Positions 24,992 to 33,384 are shown, numbered from the stretch's first letter. The stretch: DNA of 64,000 nt from Paenibacillus xylanilyticus (GCF_013359935.1 NZ_JABMCB010000202.1:62001-126000), one strand, 5' to 3'. The notes: generated from the letters alone by a model not told the origin. Numbers and translations are program-made.

Positions 24992-25990
24992 CTATCCCTC
25001 TCTTTTGCCCTTCAGTTTATCATAGGCCATTACGGAATCCGCATTGGTATAAATATACGGGGTGGATGGCTCGGAAACAGGAATTATTTTCGTTGCCCGA
25101 ATCTCAATGGTGTCCTTGCCATTTACCTGAGCGGAGCCGATGCTTCCGTCTATTTGTACCCAGCTGTCGGTTGGGAATGTATCAGCGTCAGGGATGTGAA
25201 TCATGACTCCAAAGGGCGCCGCATCTGCAGGACAACACATGACAAGGAAACGACCGAGCGCAAAGTGTGATTCGTGATTCATGCTCTGATCACGATAGAC
25301 AAATCCAGTGAGGGAGATCTCCTTGCCGGCGAATTGACGCTGAAACATGTCGATGGTCCCAAGCGTTTCTGAAAATATTTCTGGATATACTTTGATGATC
25401 GATTCGGCATACAATTTTTCGGCCAACTCAGCGAATTCACGGCTGTATTCATCGGGAGGAATGAATTGCACTTGCACTTTACTGGCTGACCCGGAAACAA
25501 CGGTCGTCTGAATTTGTGCAAGATCTTGAATATCCAATTTGACCGTATCTTCGGGTGCAGGCTCTTTACGCCGGATTTCTGGCGGGGTGTAAGACAGCGA
25601 CATGCCTTTCTGACTAGCCATCGAACTGCCCAGTGCCTGATCGGGCAGCAAAAAACCGAGCAGTAAGGGAAACATAATCAGACTGTAGGTCATCGAACTG
25701 CGAAACCACCCGGACGGAGGAGGGTGCTCACAATCACAATGGACTTGACCATGACCAATGAGTGCATGCCAAGCCATAACGACCGCGATGAACAAAAGCG
25801 GTATAGGACTGCATAATAACAGTCGCTGCATCGTGGGGGCCAGATAATAGTGAAGAGAATCATTTGCGTTCAAATGGAAGATGTATACGGCAAGACCACC
25901 AATCCAGACGGCACGAATCAATGAGTACCATTGAACGGCATGTCTTCTGGAGCTGGGAGTATGGATTTGAAAGGATGCAGGATGAGTCAT
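24992..25990 (-). CDS. YcgQ-like DUF1980/TIGR03943 membrane protein, partner of the permease
   Basis: The 332-residue protein has about four hydrophobic stretches in its first 125 residues (VWIGGLAVYIFHL, LLLCSPIPLLFIAVVMAW, SLIMFPLLLGFLLP). An extracytoplasmic C-terminal domain with EISLTGFVYRD and LVMCCPADAAPFGVMIH is the signature of the TIGR03943 family. A cytoplasmic-side HGQVHCDCEHPP stretch adds His and Cys. It always pairs with a DUF318-type permease, here the gene at 26095. That pair is suspected of metal or cofactor transport but is not well characterised. AGAGGTGATTAG precedes ATG 25990. The adjacent Zur-like box and znu genes point to zinc. Confidence 0.85.
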   Translation of the reverse strand: MTHPASFQIHTPSSRRHAVQWYSLIRAVWIGGLAVYIFHLNANDSLHYYLAPTMQRLLLCSPIPLLFIAVVMAWHALIGHGQVHCDCEHPPPSGWFRSSMTYSLIMFPLLLGFLLPDQALGSSMASQKGMSLSYTPPEIRRKEPAPEDTVKLDIQDLAQIQTTVVSGSASKVQVQFIPPDEYSREFAELAEKLYAESIIKVYPEIFSETLGTIDMFQRQFAGKEISLTGFVYRDQSMNHESHFALGRFLVMCCPADAAPFGVMIHIPDADTFPTDSWVQIDGSIGSAQVNGKDTIEIRATKIIPVSEPSTPYIYTNADSVMAYDKLKGKREG

Positions 25991-26094
25991 CTAATCACCT
26001 CTTATCATTATTGAAGTGAACATATATGCTGCAGAATTTAATTTTCCACTTGCTTCATGATGTATGAATACCGGAATGTAATTTGTTTTTTATC

Positions 26095-27135
26095 CTATAC
26101 CAGAAGGTTTATCAACCACGATCCGGCGAAGACGAGAACAATAATGGCCATGCTTAACCCAATGACAAACCTTGTGCGGAAGGTGGAAAGCAACATGAGT
26201 GTGCTCTTAAAATCAAGCATGGGCCCGAGAACAAGAAATGATAAAAGCGGTCCCAGCGCAAAAGTATGAGAGAACGCAGAAGCCACAAAGGCATCAGAGG
26301 TCGAGCACAGAGATAATACATATGCAAATCCCATCATAAATACATAGGAGGCCACAGGGCCGTTCCCAAGTGCAATCAGATCACTGCGGCTGATAAACGT
26401 CAGAATGCAAGCTGTAATCAGTGCACCAATGACCAGGTACTTACTCATATCTACAAATTCATCTCCGGCATGAATGAAGAAGCTGCGCCAGTTTTTCTCA
26501 TGGGTATGGTTATGATCATGCCTTTCGGCATGCGTATGGGGTTGGGCCATTTTGAATCCAGGATGAGTCTTGACCTCTGTCACGGCAACCTTTGGCTTAC
26601 GTAAAGGATTCTTTCGAACAAAAAGATAGACCAGCCCCCCAATTGAAGCTGCGACGGCAAACGCCAGTCCCATGCGGGCGATTGTTATTTCGGGATGGGA
26701 TGGAAAAGCTAGTAAAGTTGCGGTAAACACGATCGGATTAACAACAGGACCACTAAGAATAAACGTTACCGCGATATAAGCTGGCATTCCTTTATGCATC
26801 AACCGCCGTACTACTGGAATCATGCCGCATTCACAGATAGGGAATATGATCCCGAGCAATCCAGCCACCAGCACACCGCCAATAGGATTCTTTGGTGTGA
26901 GTTTGCGTACCATTTCTTCGGATACGAACCATTGCATGAGCGAAGACAGCAGTACACCGATCAGTAGAAATGGGACTGCTTCAAGGAAGATGCCTATGAA
27001 TACTGTTTTCATATTTTGCAAAGCTTCACTGTTCCATGCCTGTTTGAGATCCGGAGCCATTGTAATCATCACGGGAACAAGAAAGGCACAGGGAATAAGG
27101 AATGACAGGAGCTTCAGATTGGCCGCAAGCTTCAT
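26095..27135 (-). CDS. YcgR-like permease (UPF0718/DUF318) with a His-rich loop
   Basis: The 346-residue polytopic membrane protein has about eight membrane segments. It carries the family motifs PICECGMIPVVRRL (conserved Cys pair) and SGPVVNPIVFTATL, and in the C-terminal half CSTSDAFVASAFS and LVLGPMLDFKSTLML. The central loop PHTHAERHDHNHTHEK has six His in 14 residues, which suggests binding of zinc or a similar metal. ATG 27135 is preferred over GTG 27150 because GGAGG lies between them. It is first in a two-gene minus-strand operon with the DUF1980 partner. A Zur-like box lies 80 nt upstream. Direction of transport is unknown. Confidence 0.87.
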   Translation of the reverse strand: MKLAANLKLLSFLIPCAFLVPVMITMAPDLKQAWNSEALQNMKTVFIGIFLEAVPFLLIGVLLSSLMQWFVSEEMVRKLTPKNPIGGVLVAGLLGIIFPICECGMIPVVRRLMHKGMPAYIAVTFILSGPVVNPIVFTATLLAFPSHPEITIARMGLAFAVAASIGGLVYLFVRKNPLRKPKVAVTEVKTHPGFKMAQPHTHAERHDHNHTHEKNWRSFFIHAGDEFVDMSKYLVIGALITACILTFISRSDLIALGNGPVASYVFMMGFAYVLSLCSTSDAFVASAFSHTFALGPLLSFLVLGPMLDFKSTLMLLSTFRTRFVIGLSMAIIVLVFAGSWLINLLV

Positions 27136-27215
27136 TAGGCAGACCTCCACAACCGGACTTTTAATAAACTATATGCCTGTACATTCAGCAACATACACAC
27201 GCTTTGCCATTTTAA

Positions 27216-27230
27216 TCATAATTGTTACGA
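27216..27230 (-). promoter_or_regulatory. Zur-like operator ahead of the YcgR/YcgQ operon
   Basis: TCATAATTGTTACGA agrees with the Bacillus Zur 7-1-7 consensus TCGTAATNATTACGA at 12 of 14 positions, better than with the Fur or PerR boxes. It lies about 80 nt ahead of the permease start. Confidence 0.65.
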
Positions 27231-27399
27231 TTTAATAATTCTCTTTACCAGAAAGTTGACAAACGAAAGAAGGGTCATGTCGGATTAAAGACGATAATAG
27301 AAAGTATGAGGTCTTAAAGATAAGTCATTTTTTATAATGAAGTTCATTTAGGTAAAAATAAATATGTATAAAAACTGATTTACTACATAGACTTTGGCA

Positions 27400-27435
27400 T
27401 TGATACAAAACTCGCTTCATGATACAATTTGTATC
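27400..27435 (+). promoter_or_regulatory. Sigma-A promoter with overlapping 7-1-7 palindrome
   Basis: TTGATA (27400-27405) is followed, after 17 nt, by TACAAT (27423-27428). The -10 box lies inside the perfect inverted repeat GATACAATTTGTATC (27421-27435). A GATACAA half site also overlaps the -35 box. The palindrome is not a Zur or Fur box, so a separate repressor is likely. Confidence 0.6.
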
Positions 27436-27450
27436 AAACGAATATGAGAG

Positions 27451-28794
27451 GTGAAAACTATTAAAGCTTTATCTGAACCTAATCCATTTAATAATTACTT
27501 TAAAATTTGGGCAGTTGTATTGCCTATAAATTCTTGGGTGTTGATGCCCTCTAATCCAGGAACAACACCAGGGCTACTTCTATCCCTGTTATCTGTTGCT
27601 TTTGTGCTTTTGTTCGCTATTAGCATAAAATTAAAAAACAATATCGAACTCAAAAAGTTAACAAGTTTTTTTTATAGAGACATAATCATTTTTATTTATA
27701 TTTTGACCCTGTTTAATGGTTTAGCACAACTAACTGTTCTATTCAAAATGAATGGAGGCTATGACTACAATTTTGCTCATAATGTTATTTTAGTAAACGA
27801 AAATGGGCATATCTTTTTAAGATCCAGCCTATTTACTCAATCAATATATCTTATTGCTGCGTCAATAATTTGCTTTTACGCTAAGTATTTTTATAAGAAG
27901 GAGTGGAATAAGTACATATTTATAGGCACGACTATATTTCTTGTTTATGGGTTTTACGAATGGTTTTATTATTTAATATTCGGGACTACTGGAGACTTTT
28001 TAAGTAACAGAGTGTTTGCTTTAGATATTAACGGGGACCCGAGATTAGGAAGCATGAGTCAGAGAACTGATGCTTTTGGATTAGACACCCTCAGAATGAA
28101 GAGTCTAACGGGCGAGCCAAGTGCATTTGCGCTCACTGTGCTACCTCTGTGGATATTCGCAATACATTTACGAAAACCTTTATTACACATACCTATGTTA
28201 ATAGCATTAATTTTATCTACCTCTTCGACCGCATTTTTAGGGATTTTAATTTATTTTATCTATAGGGTTTTGCGTTACCACTTAAGAGATAGATACTGTC
28301 AAATACTAATATACTTTTCTACAATATTAGTAATCCTTAATTACAAAAGAGTTGCCAGTGTGCTCGAATTCTTACTTTTTAGTAAAATTGATTCTCAATC
28401 AGGAAGTCAAAGATCTTCTTCTATGTTCACTCACCTTGATTACTTTTCTCATATGCCATTTTTCAACAAATTGTTTGGAGTAGGATTTGGGTATGTTAGG
28501 TCTACCGATTTTTTCTCTACGTTATTAGTTAATAGTGGTATTGTTGGCTTTATTCTCTTCAGTATTTTTTTCTTATATCCGATATTTAAATTAAAGGGTA
28601 ACTATTTTAATGATGGACTTAAAGTTGCATTGCTTGTAATTTATGTATCCTTAATGATTTCTGTCCCGGAATTTTCCTATCTGACTACATGGTTATTCTT
28701 GGGAATAAGTTACAATCAGCTAGCCAGGGAGAAAAAATCAATCATTCTTTATAACTTAAATCCGGGAAAATTTCAATCATCAAAATTAATTTAA
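27451..28794 (+). CDS. Wzy/O-antigen-ligase-like polytopic membrane protein
   Basis: The 447-residue protein has about eleven hydrophobic segments (for instance LLLSLLSVAFVLLFAISI, IIFIYILTLFNGLAQL, IFIGTTIFLVYGFYEWFYYLIF). A large loop between them includes FGLDTLRMKSLTGEPSAFA. An architecture with LTGEPSAFA ahead of a hydrophobic segment, and a later GVGFGYVRS, resembles Wzy polymerases and O-antigen ligases that join polysaccharide units at the outer membrane face. The match is to general architecture only. The gene is much more AT-rich than its neighbours, suggesting transfer. It has no glycosyltransferase partners and is flanked by zinc genes. The GTG start is uncertain because GAGAGG abuts it. 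Confidence 0.6.
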   Translation: MKTIKALSEPNPFNNYFKIWAVVLPINSWVLMPSNPGTTPGLLLSLLSVAFVLLFAISIKLKNNIELKKLTSFFYRDIIIFIYILTLFNGLAQLTVLFKMNGGYDYNFAHNVILVNENGHIFLRSSLFTQSIYLIAASIICFYAKYFYKKEWNKYIFIGTTIFLVYGFYEWFYYLIFGTTGDFLSNRVFALDINGDPRLGSMSQRTDAFGLDTLRMKSLTGEPSAFALTVLPLWIFAIHLRKPLLHIPMLIALILSTSSTAFLGILIYFIYRVLRYHLRDRYCQILIYFSTILVILNYKRVASVLEFLLFSKIDSQSGSQRSSSMFTHLDYFSHMPFFNKLFGVGFGYVRSTDFFSTLLVNSGIVGFILFSIFFLYPIFKLKGNYFNDGLKVALLVIYVSLMISVPEFSYLTTWLFLGISYNQLAREKKSIILYNLNPGKFQSSKLI

Positions 28795-28820
28795 ACATAT
28801 CGGAGACACTGCATTTATTA

Positions 28821-28869
28821 TTCGGTAAAGTAAACTCATTTTTTTAAGAGTATACTTTACCGAATTTTT
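28821..28869 (+). terminator. Terminator of the Wzy-like gene
   Basis: A perfect 12-bp stem, TTCGGTAAAGTA (28821-28832) with TACTTTACCGAA (28853-28864), is followed by TTTTT. Confidence 0.9.
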
Positions 28870-29043
28870 ACTTTTTATGAGATTGAGTATCAAAAACGAT
28901 GCTATGCTTATTTTTAATTATTAAAATATTATTTTAGAAGATTATTATGACTTGAGTAGTTGTTACATTTCATTTAAGCACCTCACAGAAAAAGAGATGC
29001 ACATGAACTGGAGAGAACTTAGAGATCCATTCCCTTCATGGAG

Positions 29044-29094
29044 TTGACAAAAGAAAAAACATGGATTAATATCATTAAATAGTAAATATTACGA
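29044..29094 (+). promoter_or_regulatory. znu/rpmG promoter with Zur-like operator
   Basis: A perfect TTGACA (29044-29049) is followed, after 17 nt, by TAATAT (29067-29072). Directly downstream, over the expected start site, lies TAGTAAATATTACGA (29080-29094). It agrees with the Zur consensus TCGTAATNATTACGA at 12 of 14 positions. Position and sequence fit zinc-dependent repression. Confidence 0.8.
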
Positions 29095-29116
29095 TTAAAC
29101 CAAAGGAGGCACTACC

Positions 29117-29266
29117 ATGAGAGTGATTGTAACCTTAGCCTGCACCGAGTGCGGAGACCGCAACTATACGACAACGAAGAACAAGCGTAACCACCCTGAA
29201 CGGATTGAGTTGAAAAAATACTCACCGCGTTTGAAGAAAATGACCATTCACCGGGAAACAAGGTAA
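29117..29266 (+). CDS. rpmG: Alternative ribosomal protein L33, lacking the second Cys pair
   Basis: The 49-residue protein has the L33 core (NYTTTKNKRNHPERIELKKY and the HRETR end). The usual L33 binds zinc with two CxxC pairs. Here the first, CTEC (residues 9-12), remains, but the second pair is replaced by S36 and L39 in KKYSPRLKKM. It can therefore not form the four-Cys site, which marks it as a zinc-sparing paralog. In Bacilli such copies are expressed under zinc starvation by Zur, and the Zur-like box at 29080 is directly ahead. CAAAGGAGG precedes ATG 29117. The znuC gene starts 50 nt downstream with no terminator between. Confidence 0.92.
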   Translation: MRVIVTLACTECGDRNYTTTKNKRNHPERIELKKYSPRLKKMTIHRETR

Positions 29267-29316
29267 AATTTTTTTGTCTTTTCTACATCGTAATACTTGC
29301 GAAAAGAGGAAACGTC

Positions 29317-30024
29317 ATGATTCTATCCTCCATGCGCGATGTGGTCTTTGGCTATGGCAAAGAGCCTGTCATTGACCATCTGTCGCTGGATATTCACGTG
29401 GGTGAGTTCGTAGGCATTACCGGCCCGAACGGTTCTGCGAAAACAACCATGCTGAAGTTGCTGCTGGGGCTGTTACAGCCCTGGAGCGGCACGGTACATA
29501 TGAATGTTCAGAACATCCGTGGCAGCAAACTGGAGATCGGATATGTGCCCCAACAGGTGGCATCGTTTAATAGCGGATTTCCCAGTACAATCATTGAACT
29601 GGTTCGATCCGGATGTTACCGCAAGCTTGGTCTCTTCCGCAGATTCAGAGCTGAACAGGAAGCTGTCGTGGAGAGAAGTCTCCGAGAGGTAGGCATGTGG
29701 GAACACCGGAATACGCGGATAGGTGAACTGTCTGGTGGGCAGAAACAGCGAATATGCATTGCCAGAGCTTTGGCAGGACAGCCCCAAGTGCTTGTACTGG
29801 ATGAACCCACAACGGGAATGGACCGCCGCAGCAGGGAAGGATTCCATAATCTGATGCGTCACTATGCAGATGTGCATGGGCTGACGATTATTATGGTGAC
29901 ACATGGTCTGGAAGAGATGGGCAACCGATTGGATCGAACCATTGTCCTGGAACGGCAAGAAAGCGAGGAATGGCAGTGTTTGAGTACGAATTCATGCAGC
30001 GTGCTTTCTGGGCAGGCGGACTGA
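29317..30024 (+). CDS. znuC: ZnuC, zinc ABC transporter ATP-binding protein
   Basis: The 235-residue ABC ATPase has a Walker A motif, GPNGSAKTT (residues 36-44). It carries Ala where most have Gly. The Q-loop is YVPQQ, the signature LSGGQKQR, Walker B LVLDEPTTG, and the H-loop VTHGLEE. Such an ATPase drives zinc import through ZnuB. AAAGAGGAAACGTC precedes ATG 29317. The last 55 nt overlap the start of znuB in another frame, so the tail CLSTNSCSVLSGQAD is probably dispensable, and translation is coupled. It belongs to the L33-znuC-znuB-znuA operon. Confidence 0.92.
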   Translation: MILSSMRDVVFGYGKEPVIDHLSLDIHVGEFVGITGPNGSAKTTMLKLLLGLLQPWSGTVHMNVQNIRGSKLEIGYVPQQVASFNSGFPSTIIELVRSGCYRKLGLFRRFRAEQEAVVERSLREVGMWEHRNTRIGELSGGQKQRICIARALAGQPQVLVLDEPTTGMDRRSREGFHNLMRHYADVHGLTIIMVTHGLEEMGNRLDRTIVLERQESEEWQCLSTNSCSVLSGQAD

Positions 30025-30863
30025 TTGGAATCATAGCTCCCATTCTGGGTGTTTATCTGATGCTTCGGCGTCAGGTATTAATGGCGGATACATTGTCTCA
30101 CGTTTCACTTGCCGGGGTTGCACTTGGTTCAGTTTTGAACCTTGATCCAGTCATTTGTGGTTTTGCCATCGCAGTCATTGGCGCACTGCTGGTGGAACAA
30201 TTGCGGCGTAATTACCTGACTTACAGTGAGGTCCCTGTAGCGATCATCATGACGTCAGGCTTGGCGCTAGCTGTTGTGCTTATGAGTCTGAAATCCAGTC
30301 TGTCCAAGACGTTTAGTTCCTATTTATTTGGATCCATTGTAGCTGTTAGCGATACACAGCTATGGATGATGGCGGCGGTGTGTGTGACCGGTTTGATTTT
30401 TTTCATTGTACTACGTAGACCTTTATACAATTTGACGTTTGATGAAGAGACAGCTTCTATCGGAGGCATTCAGGTCAAAGGTTTATCGTTTGCATTTGCA
30501 GTACTTACGGGTCTGACGGTTGCTTCAGCCATGCCCATTGTCGGTGTACTGCTTGTATCTGCCCTAATTGTGCTGCCGGCTGCGCTGGCTCTGAGAGTCT
30601 CACGCAGCTTCGCAGCAGCCATAGTGATCGCCGTCCTTACCGGGTTAATCGGGATCTTCGGCGGGTTGACAACATCTTACCACTTGAATACACCCCCAGG
30701 AGGGACGATCGCCCTCATTCTGCTGGCCTTTCTATTGACTGGAATATCAGCACAGAAGCTGATTCAACAATACAACCGTAAGCGTCATCGCAAGGAAAGA
30801 AAGCAGCAGCACGCAATTATATCCATACAATCAAGGGAGAATATACCACATGAAATTCAGTAA
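29970..30863 (+). CDS. znuB: ZnuB, zinc ABC transporter permease
   Basis: The 297-residue membrane protein is of the ABC-3 family, with about eight membrane segments. The N-terminal stretch MQRAFWAGGLIGIIAPILGVYLMLRRQ, then MADTLSHVSLAGVALG, is the family hallmark. FDEETASIGGIQVKGLSF matches the coupling region that contacts the ATPase. AAAGCGAGGA lies ahead of ATG 29970, which is inside znuC. The C-terminal end is basic (RKRHRKERKQQH), expected for a cytoplasmic tail. Zinc is the likely substrate by context, with manganese the usual alternative in this family. The last bases overlap the start of znuA. Confidence 0.92.
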   Translation: MAVFEYEFMQRAFWAGGLIGIIAPILGVYLMLRRQVLMADTLSHVSLAGVALGSVLNLDPVICGFAIAVIGALLVEQLRRNYLTYSEVPVAIIMTSGLALAVVLMSLKSSLSKTFSSYLFGSIVAVSDTQLWMMAAVCVTGLIFFIVLRRPLYNLTFDEETASIGGIQVKGLSFAFAVLTGLTVASAMPIVGVLLVSALIVLPAALALRVSRSFAAAIVIAVLTGLIGIFGGLTTSYHLNTPPGGTIALILLAFLLTGISAQKLIQQYNRKRHRKERKQQHAIISIQSRENIPHEIQ

Positions 30864-31974
30864 AAGATCAACATTGGGACTATTGTTCAGTCTCACACTT
30901 ATTGCAGCCGGCTGCGGTCAAACGAAAACGGCATCCGAATCGGATGCGGCTTCGGCAAACGCTCCGGCAGCGACTGAGAAGAAGTTGGACGTACAAGTCA
31001 GTTTCTACCCTATGTATGAGTTCACCAAAAATATAGCAGGCGATCTGGCTGATGTACATACACTCGTTCCAGCCGGAATGGAGCCCCATGACTGGGAGCC
31101 AACACCCCAGGATATAGCAAGCATCGAGAAAGCAGATGTACTCGTCTATAATGGCGCTGGTATGGAATCATGGATCGATCAAGTGAAGAATACTCTGAGT
31201 AATGACAAGCTTGTACAAGTAGAAGCAAGCCAAGGCATTGATCTGCTTGAAGGAGTAGAAGATGGCCATCATCATGGGGAGTCAAGTGCAGATGAAGCAA
31301 CTGCAGAAGAGCATGACCATAATCATGATCATGGTGAAGAAGCAGCCACTGAAGAACACGATCACGAGCATGCCAATGAAGCCGCTACAGAAGACCATGA
31401 CCACGAACATGATACTGAGGCAGAAGAAGGGCACACACATGATCATGGTGGACTTGACCCGCACGTGTGGTTGTCGCCTGTTCTGGCCATTCAGGAGGTG
31501 CGGAATATTGAAGCAGGACTGGCGAAGGCTGCACCGGAGCATGCTGAACAGTTCAAGCAAAATGCTGATGCGTACATTGCCAAACTGGAAACATTGGATC
31601 AGGAATTCAAAGCAGCTGTGACAGACAGCAAACGAAAAGATTTCATTACTCAGCATGCAGCGTTCGGGTATCTTGCCCGGCAGTATGGACTGAAACAGGT
31701 GCCGATTGCGGGTTTATCTCCAGAACAAGAGCCTTCTGCAGCACAGATGGCATCCGTTATTGATTTTGCCAAGGAACACCAGGTCAAAACGATTTTCTTC
31801 GAAACTCTGGTATCTTCCAAAGTATCCGAGACCATCGCCAGTGAAGTCGGTGCCCAAACGGCTGTGTTGAACCCGATTGAAGGATTAACCGAAGAGGAGA
31901 TTGCAGCAGGAATGGACTATATCAGTGTTATGAAGCAGAATCTGGATGCCCTGGAACGGGCACTGAATGAATAA
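30850..31974 (+). CDS. znuA: ZnuA, zinc-binding lipoprotein with a long His-rich loop
   Basis: The 374-residue substrate-binding protein has a signal peptide ending in the lipobox LIAAGC (C22), so it is anchored outside the membrane. EPHDWEP (H80), DPHVWLSP (H205) and a later His in FITQHAAFGYLAR are the cluster-9 metal ligands. Residues 140-199 form a His/Asp/Glu-rich loop with 16 His, built from imperfect repeats of about 14 residues (EEHDHNHDH, EEHDHEH, EDHDHEH). Such loops collect zinc and distinguish ZnuA from manganese-binding relatives. Its ATG overlaps the end of znuB. It ends the Zur-type operon. Confidence 0.95.
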   Translation: MKFSKRSTLGLLFSLTLIAAGCGQTKTASESDAASANAPAATEKKLDVQVSFYPMYEFTKNIAGDLADVHTLVPAGMEPHDWEPTPQDIASIEKADVLVYNGAGMESWIDQVKNTLSNDKLVQVEASQGIDLLEGVEDGHHHGESSADEATAEEHDHNHDHGEEAATEEHDHEHANEAATEDHDHEHDTEAEEGHTHDHGGLDPHVWLSPVLAIQEVRNIEAGLAKAAPEHAEQFKQNADAYIAKLETLDQEFKAAVTDSKRKDFITQHAAFGYLARQYGLKQVPIAGLSPEQEPSAAQMASVIDFAKEHQVKTIFFETLVSSKVSETIASEVGAQTAVLNPIEGLTEEEIAAGMDYISVMKQNLDALERALNE

Positions 31975-32029
31975 ACATAAATCCATTTGATGCTAGTCAT
32001 CGAAAGAGGTACAATGATACAACATGCTG

Positions 32030-32059
32030 AGGAATGGCGATGCCATTCCTTTGCCTTTT
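32030..32059 (+). terminator. Terminator of the znu operon
   Basis: AGGAATGGC (32030-32038) pairs perfectly with GCCATTCCT (32042-32050) around a 3-nt loop, followed by TTGCCTTTT. Confidence 0.8.
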
Positions 32060-32068
32060 GCCACGCAG

Positions 32069-32095
32069 AGAGCACAGTGATGTGCTCTTTTCGTT
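32069..32095 (+). terminator. Second hairpin after the znu operon
   Basis: AGAGCAC (32069-32075) pairs with GTGCTCT (32082-32088), followed by TTTCGTT. It could be a back-up terminator or a leader hairpin of the next gene, which starts at 32145. Confidence 0.55.
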
Positions 32096-32144
32096 GTATA
32101 AGGGGACCGGAGAACGATTGGGGTTACAGGAGGAGAAGACGCAT

Positions 32145-32612
32145 ATGGAACGAAGTGAAGAACAGGAAATTCTGCTAAGTCAGCAGCCACCCCATCTTTG
32201 GAGAAGACGCAAGCAGGAGCTTATGCACTGGACGGAGCGTGAAAAACATACGATATCAGCGAAGAAAACAGTGGTGTGGAACGGAGTAGAAGTGGATGCG
32301 GAGCTGCTCAAGGCACTATCCTTGCTTCAGCAAGCTGGTGTAGAGACCGAGTTTTCGTGTGCAGGTGTTAGTCCGCTTGATGAACCTGTAGACCATTCGC
32401 TGTATGCTTATGTTACACTAGTGCAAACTGAAACTGCAGATCAATTTGTTCAATATGCGCTGAAGCGTATGCGAAATCGACTGCTTGTTACACTGGAAGT
32501 AGAGAGGGGACGGTATGATATGTCTTCTTTTTTCATAGGACACAATCGAAGTTTCTGCTGGTGGATGGAATATTGTGCTGCCCATTTCATGGAACGAAAC
32601 GAGTTGAGCTAA
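32145..32612 (+). CDS. Hypothetical protein
   Basis: I do not recognise the family. The 155-residue protein begins MERSEEQEILLSQQPPHL after a strong ACAGGAGGAG box. The upstream in-frame ATG at 32034 lies inside the terminator hairpins and lacks such a box. The middle contains VETEFSCAGVSPLDEPVDHSLYAYVTL, with a Cys and acidic and His residues. The last third has several aromatic and Cys residues (FCWWMEYCAAHF). There is no signal peptide and no membrane segment. It lies between the znu operon and a membrane protease-like gene 55 nt downstream on the same strand. Confidence 0.7.
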   Translation: MERSEEQEILLSQQPPHLWRRRKQELMHWTEREKHTISAKKTVVWNGVEVDAELLKALSLLQQAGVETEFSCAGVSPLDEPVDHSLYAYVTLVQTETADQFVQYALKRMRNRLLVTLEVERGRYDMSSFFIGHNRSFCWWMEYCAAHFMERNELS

Positions 32613-32667
32613 GAAGCGTAGTATAAACGTTGGGAATTGTTACTCGGAGACAAGGAGGGATACAGAA

Positions 32668-33375
32668 TTGAATAAATGGCTCAAAACCATATTGTTTCTG
32701 GTGGCTTCCGTTTTTCTCACACGTTTTATTCCGTTTTCTTCGTTGTTCCGAAATCTGGATACGATGATTCATGAATTCGGCCATGCGTTGGTCACCCTGC
32801 TATTATCAGGAAAAGTTCTGCGTATCGAATTATACGCGGATCACAGCGGCGTTACCTATTCATCCATGCTGACACCAGGCAGATCCATATTGGTGTCTCT
32901 GGCAGGATATATAACGGCATCACTATTTGCCTGGCTGCTATTCTACTTGTATCGCAAAGGCTTGCACATCTGGGGTTTGGGCATCATGACTGCTGTTGCA
33001 CTTGTATCTCTTTTGTTATACGTAAGAGGAGAGTTCGGGATGTTATGGCTCACAGGGTTCATTGCCCTGAATGTCGTGATGATGATTTTTGGCGCCAGAA
33101 TAGTGAAGTTCTATTATCTGTTACTGGCTTTCCTGACGCTGGAAGAGTCCGTGGTGAGTGCCATGTATGTCGGACTGATGTCCTGGACGCAGCCTTCACG
33201 GGCAGGAGATGCAGCCAATCTCGCACAGCAGACTTTCCTGCCGGCCCTGTTTTGGGGAACCCTATTTGCGTTATTTTCTCTCTGGTGTGCGAAGGGCGCC
33301 CTGAGTCTTTTTTTCCGCAAAGAGGGTGCGGTACGCAAGCCACGCTCACGGGGATTACGTCAGCGAAACGTTTAA
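32668..33375 (+). CDS. M50-like (site-2 protease family) membrane protein
   Basis: The 235-residue protein has about six membrane segments. The N-terminal segment LFRNLDTMIHEFGHALVTLLLSG carries HEFGH, the HExxH zinc-binding motif of M50B-type intramembrane metalloproteases (H at residues about 34 and 38). A possible third ligand of the LDG type is not evident in the C-terminal half, so it may belong to the YpjP/DUF-type M50 relatives with unknown activity. It starts with TTG at 32668 after CAAGGAGGG. It ends in a basic tail (RKPRSRGLRQRNV). A bidirectional terminator follows. Confidence 0.8.
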   Translation: MNKWLKTILFLVASVFLTRFIPFSSLFRNLDTMIHEFGHALVTLLLSGKVLRIELYADHSGVTYSSMLTPGRSILVSLAGYITASLFAWLLFYLYRKGLHIWGLGIMTAVALVSLLLYVRGEFGMLWLTGFIALNVVMMIFGARIVKFYYLLLAFLTLEESVVSAMYVGLMSWTQPSRAGDAANLAQQTFLPALFWGTLFALFSLWCAKGALSLFFRKEGAVRKPRSRGLRQRNV

Positions 33376-33384
33376 ACGCAAGAC

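Noticed and set aside
24950..25270. Plus-strand open frame with a Leu-Lys-Leu-Glu tract
   Set aside because: It is the translation of the hexamer repeat plus the antisense of the YcgQ-like gene, with no ribosome binding site.
28981..29050. Short reading frame (MHMNWRELRDPF...) ahead of rpmG
   Set aside because: Only 17 codons, weak ribosome binding site, overlapping the rpmG promoter.
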